Below are positions 11,778 through 24,160 of a stretch of DNA of 64,000 bases, one piece after another (position 1 is the stretch's first letter; every line of letters starts with the position of its first letter). Location of the stretch: positions 16,171,001 through 16,235,000 of the forward strand of contig JABWDB010000005.1 in the NCBI GenBank assembly GCA_019614645.1, read 5' to 3'. The stretch is from Stratiolaelaps scimitus (taxonomy: Eukaryota; Arthropoda; Arachnida; Mesostigmata; Laelapidae). Below the pieces are notes generated by a model. That model saw nothing but the letters and a program-made list of their open reading frames with translations, was not told where the DNA came from and searched no databases. The position numbers and the translations under genes are program-made.

Positions 11778-12688
11778 GAATCATTATCATTGAGCTAATC
11801 TTAACTTACAAGTTGATTCGAAATGCCACAAATGAAGGCAAGGTCTCATCGGGTTATTCTTTCTTGAAGTCAAAACAACTTGGCATGTTCGAAGCCGTGC
11901 TTTTTTTCACTTGAAACGGAACTGGTCGAGACGATAAGACAGAAAACACCAAAACAGCTGAATCTTTAAGTACTAACTAATATACGTATTCGCTGCGCAC
12001 CGCGCTATTGGCCGGATTGTATGTTCTAGGCTTCCGAGCACATGGAAGTACACTTCAGTCTTTTAAAGGCTGTCGACCCCAAGTTACTTCATCTTACTCC
12101 TGTTGATCAGCAGCTCCTCGACGACTTCAACGAGACCTTCTCCGAACAGGTACAGAGGACTTAGATGACCATAATAAAAATTGGTGCTCTGACAGTGAAG
12201 GCACCTTCAACTATTTTAGATTTTAGAACCATGATCACTGTGCTATTGCGACAATTATCGGGTTTCAGTAATTGGCATTCATGGGCGATATATATCAAGC
12301 GGGGCGGTAATTTAAATTGACTTCAAAAAATGTGCGTATATCCGAATTGTGAATGGAAAAATGAGCATAATCCGAACGTTCTGTTTATTTGTTCTCTCTG
12401 ATCAAGCAGGTTAATCTTGCGAAAATAGACGAAGCTACGCTAAAGAACGAAGACTCAAAGACACTCTGGCGTGACTTCTGCAATCGGTACCAGCATCTTG
12501 TGGATGACTTCAACTTCGCAACAATCCTACGCCTCGACTCAGCTGGCGACTACAGTCCCGAGAACACAACATTAGTGCCTCGCGTACAGTTCTGCGCTAT
12601 CGAAGTAGCGAGGAATCGTTCCGGTCTCAACGACGACATTCGAAAAAAATTCGGGAAGCCTATTTCAGCAACGGAAATACAGTCGTAG
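11181..12688 (+). CDS. PBDC1: PBDC1 family protein (Chp1/YPL225W-like), three exons
   Basis: Small cytosolic protein of the polysaccharide-biosynthesis-domain (PBDC1/CXorf26) family. The yeast member Chp1/YPL225W is known as a ribosome-associated chaperone for newly made eEF1A; that role here is by homology. Exons 11181-11300, 12030-12149 and 12410-12688, all phase 0, encode 172 aa. Family signs: LSRPAEEFVNHQDIELQWAI near the N-terminus, VHFSLLKAVDPKLLHLTPVD, then WRDFCNRYQHLVDDFNFATI, LLRLD-like ILRLDSAGDYSPENT and RVQFCAIEVARNR. It ends soon after the conserved domain and so lacks the long charged tail of the human protein. Start: the first ATG of the frame (MSDVSSGVDASG). The first intron holds an 84-bp (TA)n tract. 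DALRD3 follows on the same strand after 221 bp. Confidence 0.93.
11693..11776. repeat. 84-bp pure (TA)n microsatellite
   Basis: The longest uninterrupted dinucleotide tract in the window, within PBDC1 intron 1. It is likely to be highly polymorphic in length. Confidence 0.97.
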
Positions 12689-12909
12689 AGTTTGTACGAC
12701 TCAAGCAGCCTCTTCCCAGCATTCGTTTCTGGCAAAGGATCATCGTCGTCGCGTGCGATCTAGTATTTCTGGTTGCTGCGAGGCTGTTCGTCGAAAAGCG
12801 GTGTAAATAACAATATATAGTATACCAGTGGTAGAGCGTGTGCGTGTGCATTTGTAAATGCTCAGTGCGAAAGTCGAGATATTGGCTCTAATCTCGAAAT
12901 ATAATCATC

Positions 12910-15900
12910 ATGGATCTACGGGTGGCCGTCCAGACCTATGTGGACAACCTCTGCACGGAGCTCGGCCTGTGTCCGGTACCACAGGCTCGACTTATACAGA
13001 ACTCGTCGCCGAAACGTAGCTGCGGCGACTTTAATATATTTATTAGGCAGCCGTCGTTTGATTGCCTTCGACCGCACATGCCGCGCGTCGTCAAGGAGCT
13101 ACCAGCGGCCTCCGAAGATTGGGCGTTACCTATTGAACGGGTTGGCTACAGCGAAAATTCTGCCTACCTTGAACTGTTTCTTAAGCGTGTACCTGCTTTC
13201 AAGCGGCTATTCCAAGCGATCGACGCGTTCCCAAGTGACACAGGCGTTGCGTCGGCGCCGCGGACTCCGAACTCCGATTTGCCGTCTCAAACCTCAGACG
13301 AGTCGGAGGGTTGTTGTGTCGCTGTCGACTGCAACAGCTATGGCAGCAACAGCAACGATATTGATGAGAATCGACGCCTTCTCGTCATCGTGCACGCCCC
13401 AGATCAGCCTGAGTTTGACCATAGCCGTTCCAAGATGCTGGCAGCCTACATGCGTACCCAATACGAGGCCTGCGGATTCCATGTTCATGAGGTATAGATT
13501 CATATTCCATATCAACAGTATCTGTGGGGAGTACTGAACGTTGAATGTAGCCTAGTAGAGAATACATCGTATCATATATGTGATCACTACGTATCATGTG
13601 ATCGGGCGCGTTACTTGTTCGGGAGGGGTTGCGAACATATTGATAGCTTCTGTATGACCTGGCTATTTTGCACTATTTTTCACTGTCAATACTTGTTGAA
13701 GATTTTATTTACGTAGTCATATCGTATTTAACCATCACATATATGCGCCATGCAGTATTCTAGGAAATCGATAAATGGCTAATCGTGTATTTCTCAGGTA
13801 AAAGATGTCTACCTGTTCGATGAGGCGTCATCCCTTTCGAAGGATAGCTACGAAAATAGTGAATACTTTGACGCCGCCAAACAGGCATTTGACCTTCGCA
13901 GATATCTGGAGGACAAGTGAGTTTTAGTTGTCTGATTATATTTATTATTTATAACCACATGCTGCGGGCGGATTCGAGACGTTATCATTATCTCATTTTA
14001 TCAAAGGTGTAATGGAAGGGTCCTGGTGACAGTGATACCTGTTCGGGTGTCTTTTTTCGCTTGTTGACTAAATTGCTATATAATTGCTTAATTGAACTAA
14101 CGCTATGTTGTCGTTACCCTAAAACAGGTCGTTAGATACGGAACTTGACGCCAACCTGGGCGCCGTCTATCTTGATAGTCCTGCTGTTGGTTTGGCAAGG
14201 GCGCTCGCAGGCGCTGTACGTGCTTGTGTTCAAGCGACACCTGCTAATGTTTACGATGTACTACTTTGCCATCTTGCCCCACAGAATAAAGCTTACGTTC
14301 AACAGCAAGCTGGAGTTCTACTTGAGGCAAGTCCATTAGCTAAATATATATATATATATATATAAGAATGAGACATATATATATATATATATAATATGTC
14401 TCATTCTTCGAAGACGCTGAACATAAGCCACGTAAACCATGCCCAGCACCTTCTCTGTTATAGAGGAGGTGCTGAGGTATGTTACTCTTCTAGCTAAACG
14501 ATATTTAAGACTACGGTTGCTCGATCATTAATTGGCTCTTACCGAGTTCTCACAAGTGCACACATCGTTTGTCTTTTTATTCTCCTTGTGTACTCTTTTT
14601 CAACAGATTCTTGAGTGCCTAAAGCAACAGGAAGACCAGCCGACCAGGCAAGCGTTTGTCATACATGGTGGCACGGATGCGAGACAAAACGCTGTTGGCG
14701 ATTACCTACGGCAAATTGATGAGTACGAACTTGCTAGTACTCATCCTTCCTATTTTAGCTGGCTATTATATTCCATTTGTATTTATCTAAATAGATCGTA
14801 TCGTCACCTGTCACCAACAAGACACAGCTGAGATTCGACGTCAACCATGCCCTCTAGGATTGCACCTAGGAGAATTACAATCTTACAATCTTTCGGCTAA
14901 TAATAGAAATTAAAATTAATAAAATAAAAACATAATAGAAACAAGTTAGCTGAAGTAACTTATTGCTGTTATGTCACTTTCACCGCTTATGGCGCCATGT
15001 AAAATTGATACTCTTATATATTTAAGGCTGTTGGCTGTGGGTCAGCCTGGAAAATTTATATATTTAAGGCTAATCGTTGTTCTTCCGTGTTCCACGCGCG
15101 TCCACGAACGACACAGCTATGTGTCAAGCAGTCTCCGGCAGCGACGGCTCCGAGCCGAGGAGGGATCACCCGTTTGCGCCGTCGTCGTACGGGCTCTGGC
15201 CGATACGAAAATGACGTTCGAGCTTCTTGCTGCTCGCCAGATGGCTCGCTTAAAGATCTCACCTCTTTCTTCCAAGGTACACATTTCAGCACACATGCAT
15301 GGGTGCAACCAACGGCCAATGTTTAGACAATGGATAGCTCGTTATAATCACTCACGAGAATATCGACCAACATGCAATCACACAAGACGTCTGTGTCACA
15401 CATAGCGTATTCAAGGGTAAGCTGTCGGAAGCTACCAAACCCACGAACAATTTAGCCTATATCATATAAAGTTCTTCAGCGCTTACAATGATGATACTCG
15501 ACTGCTGAAATTAGTAACTTTTGATTGTTGATTTAGCAAACAACCCTCGTTCTTGGTGGTCAGTTCATTCATTCTTTGTTTAACTTCGTTTTGTGGATGT
15601 CCAGGACGACTCATCGGAAAGTGGCGGAGGTGGATCATCTTTCGATGGAAAAGGAGGTATATTTGTACAATACACATGTGCTCGCCTCGCCGTGCTGTTG
15701 GCAAATTACGATCGTGCAGTCGCCGACGGAAGGTACGAAGGAAAAAATTTCTCATAATGAAAATCAGTCTTATTTTACTGAAAACTTTGCCACCGCTGGA
15801 AGTGATGTATATTTAGTGGGACGATTTAGCTGACATTGCATTTTTTGGGCTGACTCTCAGCCAACATTAACGTCCACGGTACAACTGCTTTTAGCAGTAC

Positions 15901-17071
15901 CGTTTGAAGTAGCTGAGATGGCAACTGCTCGTTCGTGTATAAACGCTGTTCTGTGGGAATCGGATTTTATGCCGAACCTCACACAACTGGACTAGGAAAC
16001 TCGACTAATTCATAGCCGATTGCGGCGTGCGCGTCATATCGACAGGTACGCGATGTGTCAGCCTTGGCGCGAACTGCGCGCCGAAGACATTGACCTCAGT
16101 GCGTTAAGCTTAGACTTCGACTGGCTCCTCTGGAGAGTAATGTTCAGGTGAGGCGATAAATGTGTAGAAAAGAAGCTCAGCTTTGAAAATGTCTGCGCTG
16201 ATCAAATAAAATTTGCCCCTTGGTTCTGCTTTGTAGTAAACTGATATGATCAATCACCGCGTACGTATTTTACTACAAACACTTAACTGTTGTTGTTGTT
16301 GTCCTCCTGCCCGCTGAGGCAGGTGTCAGACTGCGCTGGAACGAGGATCGACTCTGCCGTTGTCACTTTCCAGCGAGGGCGGCCCAGGTAAGGGACGCGT
16401 CTTCAAGTTGGATCTATGCGCCCACAGTGTTTGCGAAGCCCTCGCGGCCGCCTGTGTACAGTTTTCGACATACTATTCTAAGGTTTGTTACAATTTCGCC
16501 ATGTCATGTGACTAAACATAAATTGAGACTCGCGCATCTGCAAGGACAAATTCGCTTCGATTATTCACCCCTGTCGGGGTAGCCAGTTAAAAAAAAAAAC
16601 CATATGTATGCATATCCGAAATATCTGCACAATAGTGATGTTGGGTTGGTGCGTGACAGCCGAATTGATTCAATTATTAATTAAGGAGGGTCAATATCTA
16701 CAACCACCGGGACGACCTGGTCCCGCAAGTCTCCGGGAAAGACAGTGGGCATCTACCTGGAATTGTTCGGTGGCCCAAGTTTCTGTTAGGATGAGAATGT
16801 CGACGATGAGAAGGTGTTCCCGATGCTGTGTGTTAGCCGGGAGAGTAGATCACCTAATGAGAGCATCAACGGAATCTTGTTCTATGTAGTGACGATGTGT
16901 CTAGATGTTAACAGATGCGGTTCGCTGGTCTTGCAGGTCCGTGTGCTCGTTGAAGCTCAGCCACATTTAATGGAGTCGCTCAAAGCTCGCATTTTCCTTC
17001 TGGTGTCGCTTCGCTCGCTGGTGCATCGAGGATTGCAGATGCTAGGCCTGCAACCAGTACAGAGAATGTGA
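12910..17071 (+). CDS. DALRD3: DALR anticodon-binding domain protein 3 (DALRD3), nine exons
   Basis: tRNA-binding partner of the METTL2 methyltransferase, needed in animals for 3-methylcytidine at position 32 of certain arginine tRNAs (known for human DALRD3; inferred here). Exons: 12910-13491, 13798-13916, 14128-14326, 14607-14722, 15132-15276, 15605-15732, 16046-16147, 16323-16482, 16937-17071. Every phase joins, giving 561 aa (human about 540). Alignable blocks: RDWVLP-like EDWALPIERVGY in exon 1; VVVRALADTKMTFELLAARQ (exon 5); GGIFVQYTCARLAVLLANYD (exon 6); DFDWLLWRVMF (exon 7); CEALAAACVQFSTYYSK (exon 8); and the C-terminal LVSLRSLVHRGLQMLGLQPV (exon 9). These form the DALR domain in roughly the last 200 residues. 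Intron 3 uses a GC donor (GAG|GCAAGT). Exon 1 carries a Ser/Asn-rich insert (about 115-158). Start: first ATG, context ATCATCATGG. Confidence 0.93.
14364..14408. repeat. Perfect 15-bp hairpin with (TA)n core in DALRD3 intron 3
   Basis: AAGAATGAGACATAT (14364-14378) and its exact reverse complement ATATGTCTCATTCTT (14394-14408) flank a 15-nt TA-rich loop that can also pair. A further TA tract lies just upstream. It starts 38 nt after the unusual GC splice donor. Confidence 0.9.
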
Positions 17072-17360
17072 CTGTATGCGAAGTAAGCATTAATTTAATG
17101 ATCTTCAATCAGCAGAGACTAGGGTGGATCATGATACGGTAGCACTTCGAACACGACATTGAAGATGACGAAGATGGCTAACGATTATTAAAGTCGCACA
17201 GTGGGGAAGGCTTGAGAGGGGAATCACTACAGACTTTCCATGTAAAATGACTACCGATGTGTAAATCGAATAGAACACTAATGGAACCAGTATAATAGCG
17301 CGGATTTACCTAAGATCTGAGCTGCCTCGACGCGGGTTAATGGTGACAAAAAAAAACTAG

Positions 17361-17366
17361 AATAAA
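17361..17366 (+). promoter_or_regulatory. Candidate polyadenylation signal of DALRD3
   Basis: First clear AATAAA on the plus strand after the DALRD3 stop codon (290 nt downstream). A weaker ATTAAA occurs near 17188. Which one is used cannot be told from sequence. Confidence 0.45.
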
Positions 17367-17628
17367 TGAAGAAAAAAAACCTGACCCTTCGCTATGTCGT
17401 ATTTATTTGGCTGGTATGTATTTACTTATTTAATTAGTTATGTGTATCATAACATATGCAGCATTAAAAGACGGATATTTTATTGCTGCAAGGAAGTTCT
17501 CGTTACGCAGTTGAGCATTAGCTAAACGCTTGAAAGAACTTTTATGATCGTTTTTACACGCATCACTAAATATTAAACGTTATCGAATCAGAGTGAGCAA
17601 CATTTATCATGAGTTTACCTTAATTTCT

Positions 17629-17698
17629 GTGAGCTGACTCCTTACTGATATTTTTTTACCAAGTTCTCGTCAAAAATATCACTAAGGGGTCAGCTCAC
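17629..17698. ncRNA. Pre-miRNA-like hairpin or small inverted-repeat element
   Basis: Arms of 27 nt (17629-17655 and 17672-17698) pair around a 16-nt loop with 25 Watson-Crick pairs, one wobble (T·G) and one C·C mismatch. The left arm begins GTGAGCTGACTCCTTACTGA. Size and pairing fit an animal microRNA precursor, but also a miniature inverted-repeat element. It lies about 560 nt past the DALRD3 stop. I do not recognise the arm as a known microRNA. Confidence 0.4.
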
Positions 17699-17699
17699 C

Positions 17700-19109
17700 G
17701 TGATAGGACTCACGATGTAATGTGCACCACATAGTTTTGAACGTCTTGTACAGCAATTATATACGTAGGAATACGTAAGGATATGTACATACAATACTGA
17801 GGCGCGGGCTTGCGCCTTGTATTTGATCAGTATCACATTTAGTCATAATTCACTATGACACGGACAAACATCTTCACTGAGGTGAGTTATCGGATCTCGC
17901 AGGGAATAGAGCCCCAGGTAGAATCGATGGCAGCCGATGAGCGAGAACATGTCTACCATGCATTTCCTTCCAACAGAATGGTATCTCAAACTTTGTCGTG
18001 CGACGGGTCGATCTGGCCGCAACAGAGGTTAGTGGAGTAGAGACCTTCGTCTGGTGCTACTGTCGACATTTTATAGACCAACACAGAAACGTGTTTTGTA
18101 CAGTCTCCCAACGAATAGCAGATTATTAGAGGTATACAGGTTGTCCCCACCGTTGCACATTTGCATTTAGGGGTCCGTCTTATGAAGCAATGCTAAAAGC
18201 AGGTGCCGTGGACGTTAAATGTCGGGCTGAGAGTCAGTCCGAAAACCTAGGTTATGGAGTGTCTGCGACGCCTGGTAAAAATAGCTCTTAGTTCATCGTT
18301 CCGTAGGATTTGTGTTCGAGGGATATATTATCTCTTTCCATTGATTGCAATTGCATAGCTCCAAACTGGAAGGAAAAGCGCTGCGCGAAAAAACCGCGTA
18401 CACTTTGCGCAAACCCTGCTTTGGGACACCCGATTTCTCTGAGTCGCCTTCCGAGCTGCGATCACGGCATCGCATTTATGTCATACGAGAGTGAGTTGGG
18501 TCGTGTTAGTTGGTCACAAGCATGCTTTTCGCCGTTTGCGATAGCTGGCATAAAGTTACGCAAAAAGCTACCGGTTGAAAATAAAGAGTGATAGGTCACA
18601 TTGCACCCTACCTCAGTTCTTCGAGTGAACCTTCGCTGCACCTCCTTAAGAAGCATTCTGTAGAATCAGACAGCCGTGGGTACGTTTTACGGACACCACT
18701 AGGTTGAGTCGGCTCGCTCCTGGTAAGGATATCGTTGACGCAGTCTCCATCCCGCGAATGCGAGACAGTATCTCTAGAATACCCAATATTGACCGACCTT
18801 CACCTCAGACTTCCTGTTATGCAGAAAATATCGATATTAGTGAAGGGCAGGGTCGAGGCCCAACTCCTATAGAGGGAATCACAAATGCGGATGGCTTCAT
18901 GCGGCATGAACCACCTCTCTCTCTCGAAGGCACTCCTGAAGTATGTATTACAACACCTTCATTTACAGACAGTCCCTATACATTTATAGTTCGTCTTGTA
19001 CCTAGGCGTGTGTGTACACGATCGCGTCTTTCTATTCGCCATCACGCCCGTATACTAGATCCCGATTGAAATACATTTGCTGAAAGTGTCTAGACGGTTC
19101 GCGCAGTGT
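17700..19109. other. Intergenic, no gene recognised
   Basis: Open frames near 18310-18591 and 18704-19069 (the second lacks an ATG start) match no family I know. A motif CTGAGAGTCAG near 18229 resembles, inverted, CTGACTCTCAG near 15851; it may be worn repeat sequence. Confidence 0.5.
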
Positions 19110-20215
19110 ACGTACTCTAGGAATCTAAAGATGCCTTCTATGTTAGCCTTCGCAAGTACCGGCTCCAAGTACAAGCAGCCAGAACTGCATTTTATAAACG
19201 ACAGTTCAATATCCTTAAAGGGAACTCGAAACGATTGTGGGATTTCCTAAAGGCATCCTGTGGTAAGGTTAGGCAGAGGGCTACGCTACCTGAAAGCATT
19301 GTACTGGGCGGAAAGACTGTGGATGAACCATAAGTCATTGCCAACGAACTAAACCGACATTTTGCGCAGGTGGGTTCTCGGACAGTGGCGGCACTTCCGC
19401 TTGAGGATGATATAAGGCTGGTGCTAAGCTCTATTTGGTCAGCTCAGAGGATGGCCAGGGAAACCCTTGATTCTACTAAGGCCAATTAGTGGAGCTGTGG
19501 GTGTGCCTAGCATGCTTGTGATGAGGCGGTGAAGGCAGATGGCGTGGAATCAGATTGGTATGTGATGGACATGGGTACTCTGCAGTACTCTATTTGGGTC
19601 CGTTTACGTTCATCATCCTTTTCAACTTTGTTCTGCTTCAAATATCGGCTGTTGGATGTGGGAAGGCTACTGCGTATGCAAACGATACGTCTCTCTTGTT
19701 CCGCATTCGCCCGACCTCAGTTCAAAGTGATATAGAAGCGTCCCTTAAGAGGATAGCGGACATCGTTGGGGCTTTTGAAGAGTTCGGTTTAGTGATCAAT
19801 GCCAAGAAGACGAACATCTCTAGCCGACACACCCCTCGCTTGCCAGCTGCCAATGGTCTGGACATCGCTTCCTCAGGAGATTCGTTCACTTAAGTCAGCA
19901 AAAAAGTTTGCAGAGGTGGCAAAAGGATTTTTTATGAACACTGTGAAATAATTGTGACAAGGATTACGGCTATACGTATGTTGTTGTGTTGTATGTGTTG
20001 ACACTGTAATGTGTAAATGATATTATATTGTGTATATATGTGTATTGTTGCGATATCATCAACTGTATAATTTCGAATATCGTAAATTTGTATGTAATGT
20101 TTTTAGTATCAGTGTGGGCTGAGGTGCAAAAAAATCCCTTTTATTATTATATTTTATCGAGAACTAAAGCGTATTATATTGCAGTTCCGAAAATAAACTT
20201 GATTTCGAAACAAAC
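19110..20215 (+). mobile_element. LINE-B: decayed second copy of the LINE-A family
   Basis: Same order of protein blocks as LINE-A, in the same orientation, but heavily reduced. It starts inside the region between endonuclease and RT, has two internal deletions, and keeps the family 3' UTR (GAGAACTAAAGC, GCAGTTCCG..AATAAAC) up to about 20215. It is older or faster-decaying than LINE-A. Confidence 0.85.
19120..19951 (+). pseudogene. LINE-B reverse transcriptase remnant
   Basis: Readable blocks in order: ESKDAFYVSLRKYRLQVQAA, GNSKRLWDFLKASCGK, VIANELNRHFAQVGSRTVAA (matching [17 protein letters not shown] of LINE-A), then a loss of about 0.48 kb. Next come ADGVESDW, LGPFTFIILFNFVLLQI, the active site as [13 protein letters not shown] (YADD mutated to YAND), and EEFGLVINAKKTN. 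After a second loss of about 0.55 kb the C-terminus follows: SLPQEIRSLKSAKKFAE…FFMNTVK. It has stops (e.g. at 19331) and frameshifts throughout. Confidence 0.85.
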
Positions 20216-23200
20216 TGAAACATATGTTTTCATTACCAAGGCAGGGAACTGGCGAGTGCAGTTACACATTTTAAATCAACTTGTTGCCAATTGCTTTCAA
20301 TGCCTAGGGAGATCAGCCGTCAACTTTCCGAGCAGCCTGTGTGCCAACACCGTGTGCTCGGAAAGTTAGCACAGATATCAGTGTTGAAAAAATCTACGGC
20401 CATTGCTAATGGTAGCTTTCTACTATCTCTATCATAGTTGTTTGAGCCCGTTCAGTTGTTCGAGTAAGATTTCACTGTTCATCGGCGAACCCGTTTAACG
20501 AAAGTAAATGAGTTCCTTGCCTGCGCCTCGCTTCTCCAGATCATGCCGCCATTAAAGGTGCATAGCCAAAAATTGTCGGCTTAGCTCATTGATGAACTTC
20601 TCCATTGATTAATTATAGGTTGGCGGCTTCTGAATTTCAGCCAAGGAGATCAGCATGCTTGAATGAACAATCTATCTTCATTAATGATACTCGCCTTGCT
20701 GCCTGTGTGCCTGCTTGAGCTTAACCCCAGGCATGGTTGGTGTAGGCTAGACACTCTCGCTAATCGGCACAGCGACAGCTAATCAGGCTCTAAGGTCGTC
20801 TTCTTTCGAAACATTCGCATGAATAACGTCTAGTGATATGTAGTATTTCTTCTAAGCTTTAACGTATAACGAATCAAAGAGAGATACACGTCAACACGGT
20901 CCAGCGCAACACTAACTCGATATGTGTCCTTGTTGTGTCGCGAATACCGGCCTGATGAAACAAACGACAGCTTTACTGGCCACCTCGTGTTATGCTTGAC
21001 ACCCCTCCTATGCGAGACTCTCTATGGGTATACTGTTACTCTGAGGTACTCAGGCACCCGGTAAGCTCCCCGGATCTTCCCCTCCGGCAGCTCCGAACTT
21101 CAGGTCCGGTTTACTTCATCCATCTACCCAATAGTGGTTTTTTCGCTTCGTGTTTTTTTACCCCCAGGGATAGTGTTTGTTCTTCACGATCTCACCACGA
21201 CCATAGTGTTCCCCCCTCATACTAGATGGTTTCTTGTCCCTGTCCGTGCCGGATAGCCATTGCCGCTCACAGCATTTTAGAGGTAACCAAGTTTCTTTCG
21301 ACTTCAGGTTCATCCATCTATCCGTTGTCAGAAAGAGACAGAGATCAGGGGCTAGTACGATAGACTCGCGTACAAAACGACCACTGGACGACTCACGGGG
21401 GATGGATATTGCTGTCTGATGGATTGCTGCTCGAAGGCTGCCGTCAGACCTGTGTTCTCCCGATTATAGCGAGGGTGTGGGGGTAATTGGTGTCCCGCAG
21501 CGAGATCAGTTCACTTCAGCTCGGGCCAGATCGGAGCAGGCCAGCTTTCTCAAAAAAAGTCACGCGGTAGCCAGGTAATGATGATCGGCAGCCGCAGCAG
21601 CACGACTGCCGTTTAACTCTCAGCAGTTCCGAGCAGCAGAGCCAGCACGAGCTTGTGCCCCCATTGATGCTGTTCAATAGCTGACCCCGCAATGAACGTA
21701 TGAGCGCCGTCGACATCATCAACATCAACTCGGATGGCGATAGGATAGCGGTAGTAATGGTGCACTGTTGTGTAGCCGTGCACTCGAACGGTCGAGTTGC
21801 CCAAGACGGCACGATCATTGTGGCAACCAAATAAGAATTACGTCTCGGATAGGCAGAAGCGGCGGCAGCGGCAGCAACAGCAGCTGACGGTGCCCCCCGA
21901 TCGAAATTCGACGTCGACATTTAGCGCGCGGCACTACAGCACGACAAGCTACGAGGCGGCTGAGGCCTACGATACATATGCCTGTTAGTTGGGCAGAGCT
22001 TGGTTGTGCGCGCGGATTCGAGCCGGCACACATTCATGTGCGTCATTTATGAGCGAAGGGGGATCTTCGCGAAACCGAGGGATTGGCGCTCACTCGGATG
22101 ATGCTGGGGGTAGCCGTCATCGCGAGTCACCATTACTGACTGATCAGCAGCAGGACCAGCAGCAGCAGGTACCGATGCTGCCTCCGCTGCTCCCGTCTGC
22201 CTATCTGCCGGTAGGACTGTCCGTCTGTGTCGTACTGTTGTGGACCTAATGAAAACTGAAGTTTTCTCGCTCTCGCTGACTTGTTGCGCACGACTCGTTG
22301 TGTGTAGCTTACGCAAGCTGTACCATGTAAATATACTACGTCCGTGTATGCATTGCTCGTCGCCTGGGTGAGGCCTGCCCATATAATAGTCATATAATTG
22401 ACAGATAGGCACGAGATTGTAGAAGGCAAAAGATAGAGCATATAGACCACAAACGTAGCCTTGAACATACCGTTGAAGAAGTATCTGTTTGAACTCCAAA
22501 ACCCAGATTTCCCTACCGCATGAGTATGAACGCGAAGTCGGTTAGGCGAACGGGCATAAACCGACCGAAAGGTGGAGTAATCTTGTTTCAATAATCGGGG
22601 GTGGTAGTTTTGGTTGTTGTTTCTAAGTATTCACACAAGTCCGCGACTCGACCCGCGCGCTCAGGGTACACGGATACACATAAAACCGACCGCGTCTCAA
22701 AGACCGAACTACCCGTTCGAGCGATTCATTGTGACTTCTCAAATCTCCTCAGATCACTGCCTCCAACAGCTGCTCTATACCTATCAACCTGTCCCGATCA
22801 ACGGTTCCACGTATGCCACCCTTTGCACACGTATCAAGGGGCTCTTCTTGCTCGGTTCCCATCTGCCTACTACTGTACTGATTCTCGTGTCTATCGAACA
22901 CACGGCAATCGGCCGCTCGCCGTCAAACGCACAGCCAACCAACCGGGAGCTGTTTCTTCACTTCTTGGGCACGACCACTTGAGGAAGGCTCTACCTTGTC
23001 TTTTGTCTCCGCTTTCTGCCTCGCATTTTTGTTGACCCCGGCAAGCGCCCCCGCAGCAATTCACTTACTTTGAAGTTCTTCTTCTGAGTCCCTATTTTTT
23101 CGTAGGTTCTACCCAGCCGTCGAAGACACCTCGCATGGCTTCGACCTTCGTTTTTGTTCTTCGCTGTTCAGCTACTTCAGTTATCTTCAAATGTCTACAG

Positions 23201-24125
23201 TGCATTTTCTCTTGGATCTCGTTGTTTTTGTTATCCGTTGGGTTCCTTGTCCTCAGTCTCATCTCAGTCTGAACTTCGTTTCGTCCAATTCGAGGCACCC
23301 GTCGCTGCTTCACGTATCGCCCTGCTATAGGCTACTCGACGGCCAACACCTATTCTCGCACTGGTAAGCCCTGTATGCCGAAATCGTCGATCGTCACTTG
23401 TGACATCTAAGGCCAAAGCGGTGGTATCTTTGCCGCTCGACGTCCCTGATCCTTCCTACGTCTATGTGAAGGCCGACCGCCTAACTCAAAGCTCGCCTGG
23501 CACCAGGCGACGAGGTTGGAGACGTTTGATAGACGAACGCGGCAGAGCTGAGAACCGCTTGCCTTCGTAGAGCTGCTGCGATTTGGTTTCGTTGCTGCTG
23601 ATGGCAGTGGCAGTCGACGCTCGCTTCTTGACTTGCTCTATTTTATCGTCCCTGACGCGAAGTGGTAGCACAGGAATGGGAGAGGAACAAAAGGCATCGA
23701 AGCACGGTATTCTGCTTGAGAACGGAACCGTTAAGATGAAACCAAGCGAGGCGTTGAACGGCGACAGCTTCTGCCATTTAGGTGTATATATATAATGTGT
23801 TAGATCAATCTCGATCCGATCTGATTCGAGTCGATGCTATCGCGTGAGGTGTTGGCCAACAAGGTTCATGGCCTCGAAGTCGTCAGTTACCTCCGTCGCG
23901 CGATGGTGCGTTCACATAACATCCGAGGGTCGGAGTAGCAAGAACGAGACAGGAGGTTAAGGATGTTACCTAACAAACACTCAAAGACAGATAAAGAAAG
24001 AAGCTGAAAACGATGGTTTAAATGGACCAACGATAAGGCAACGATATCGTCTGACGATTCCAATACAGCCATTTCGTCAATTATTGAAGTAAAAAATATA
24101 GGTGCATTTCACAATGTGCATCGAC

Positions 24126-24160
<35 letters not shown>

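Noticed and set aside
18704..19069. 121-codon frame just before LINE-B, considered as LINE ORF1 or an exon ending at GAA|GTATGT
   Set aside because: No ATG start, no cysteine knuckles or coiled coil, and no similarity to LINE-A upstream sequence.
22047..22591. Two 150-codon minus-strand frames
   Set aside because: Neither begins with ATG; their ends are CAG-repeat translations.
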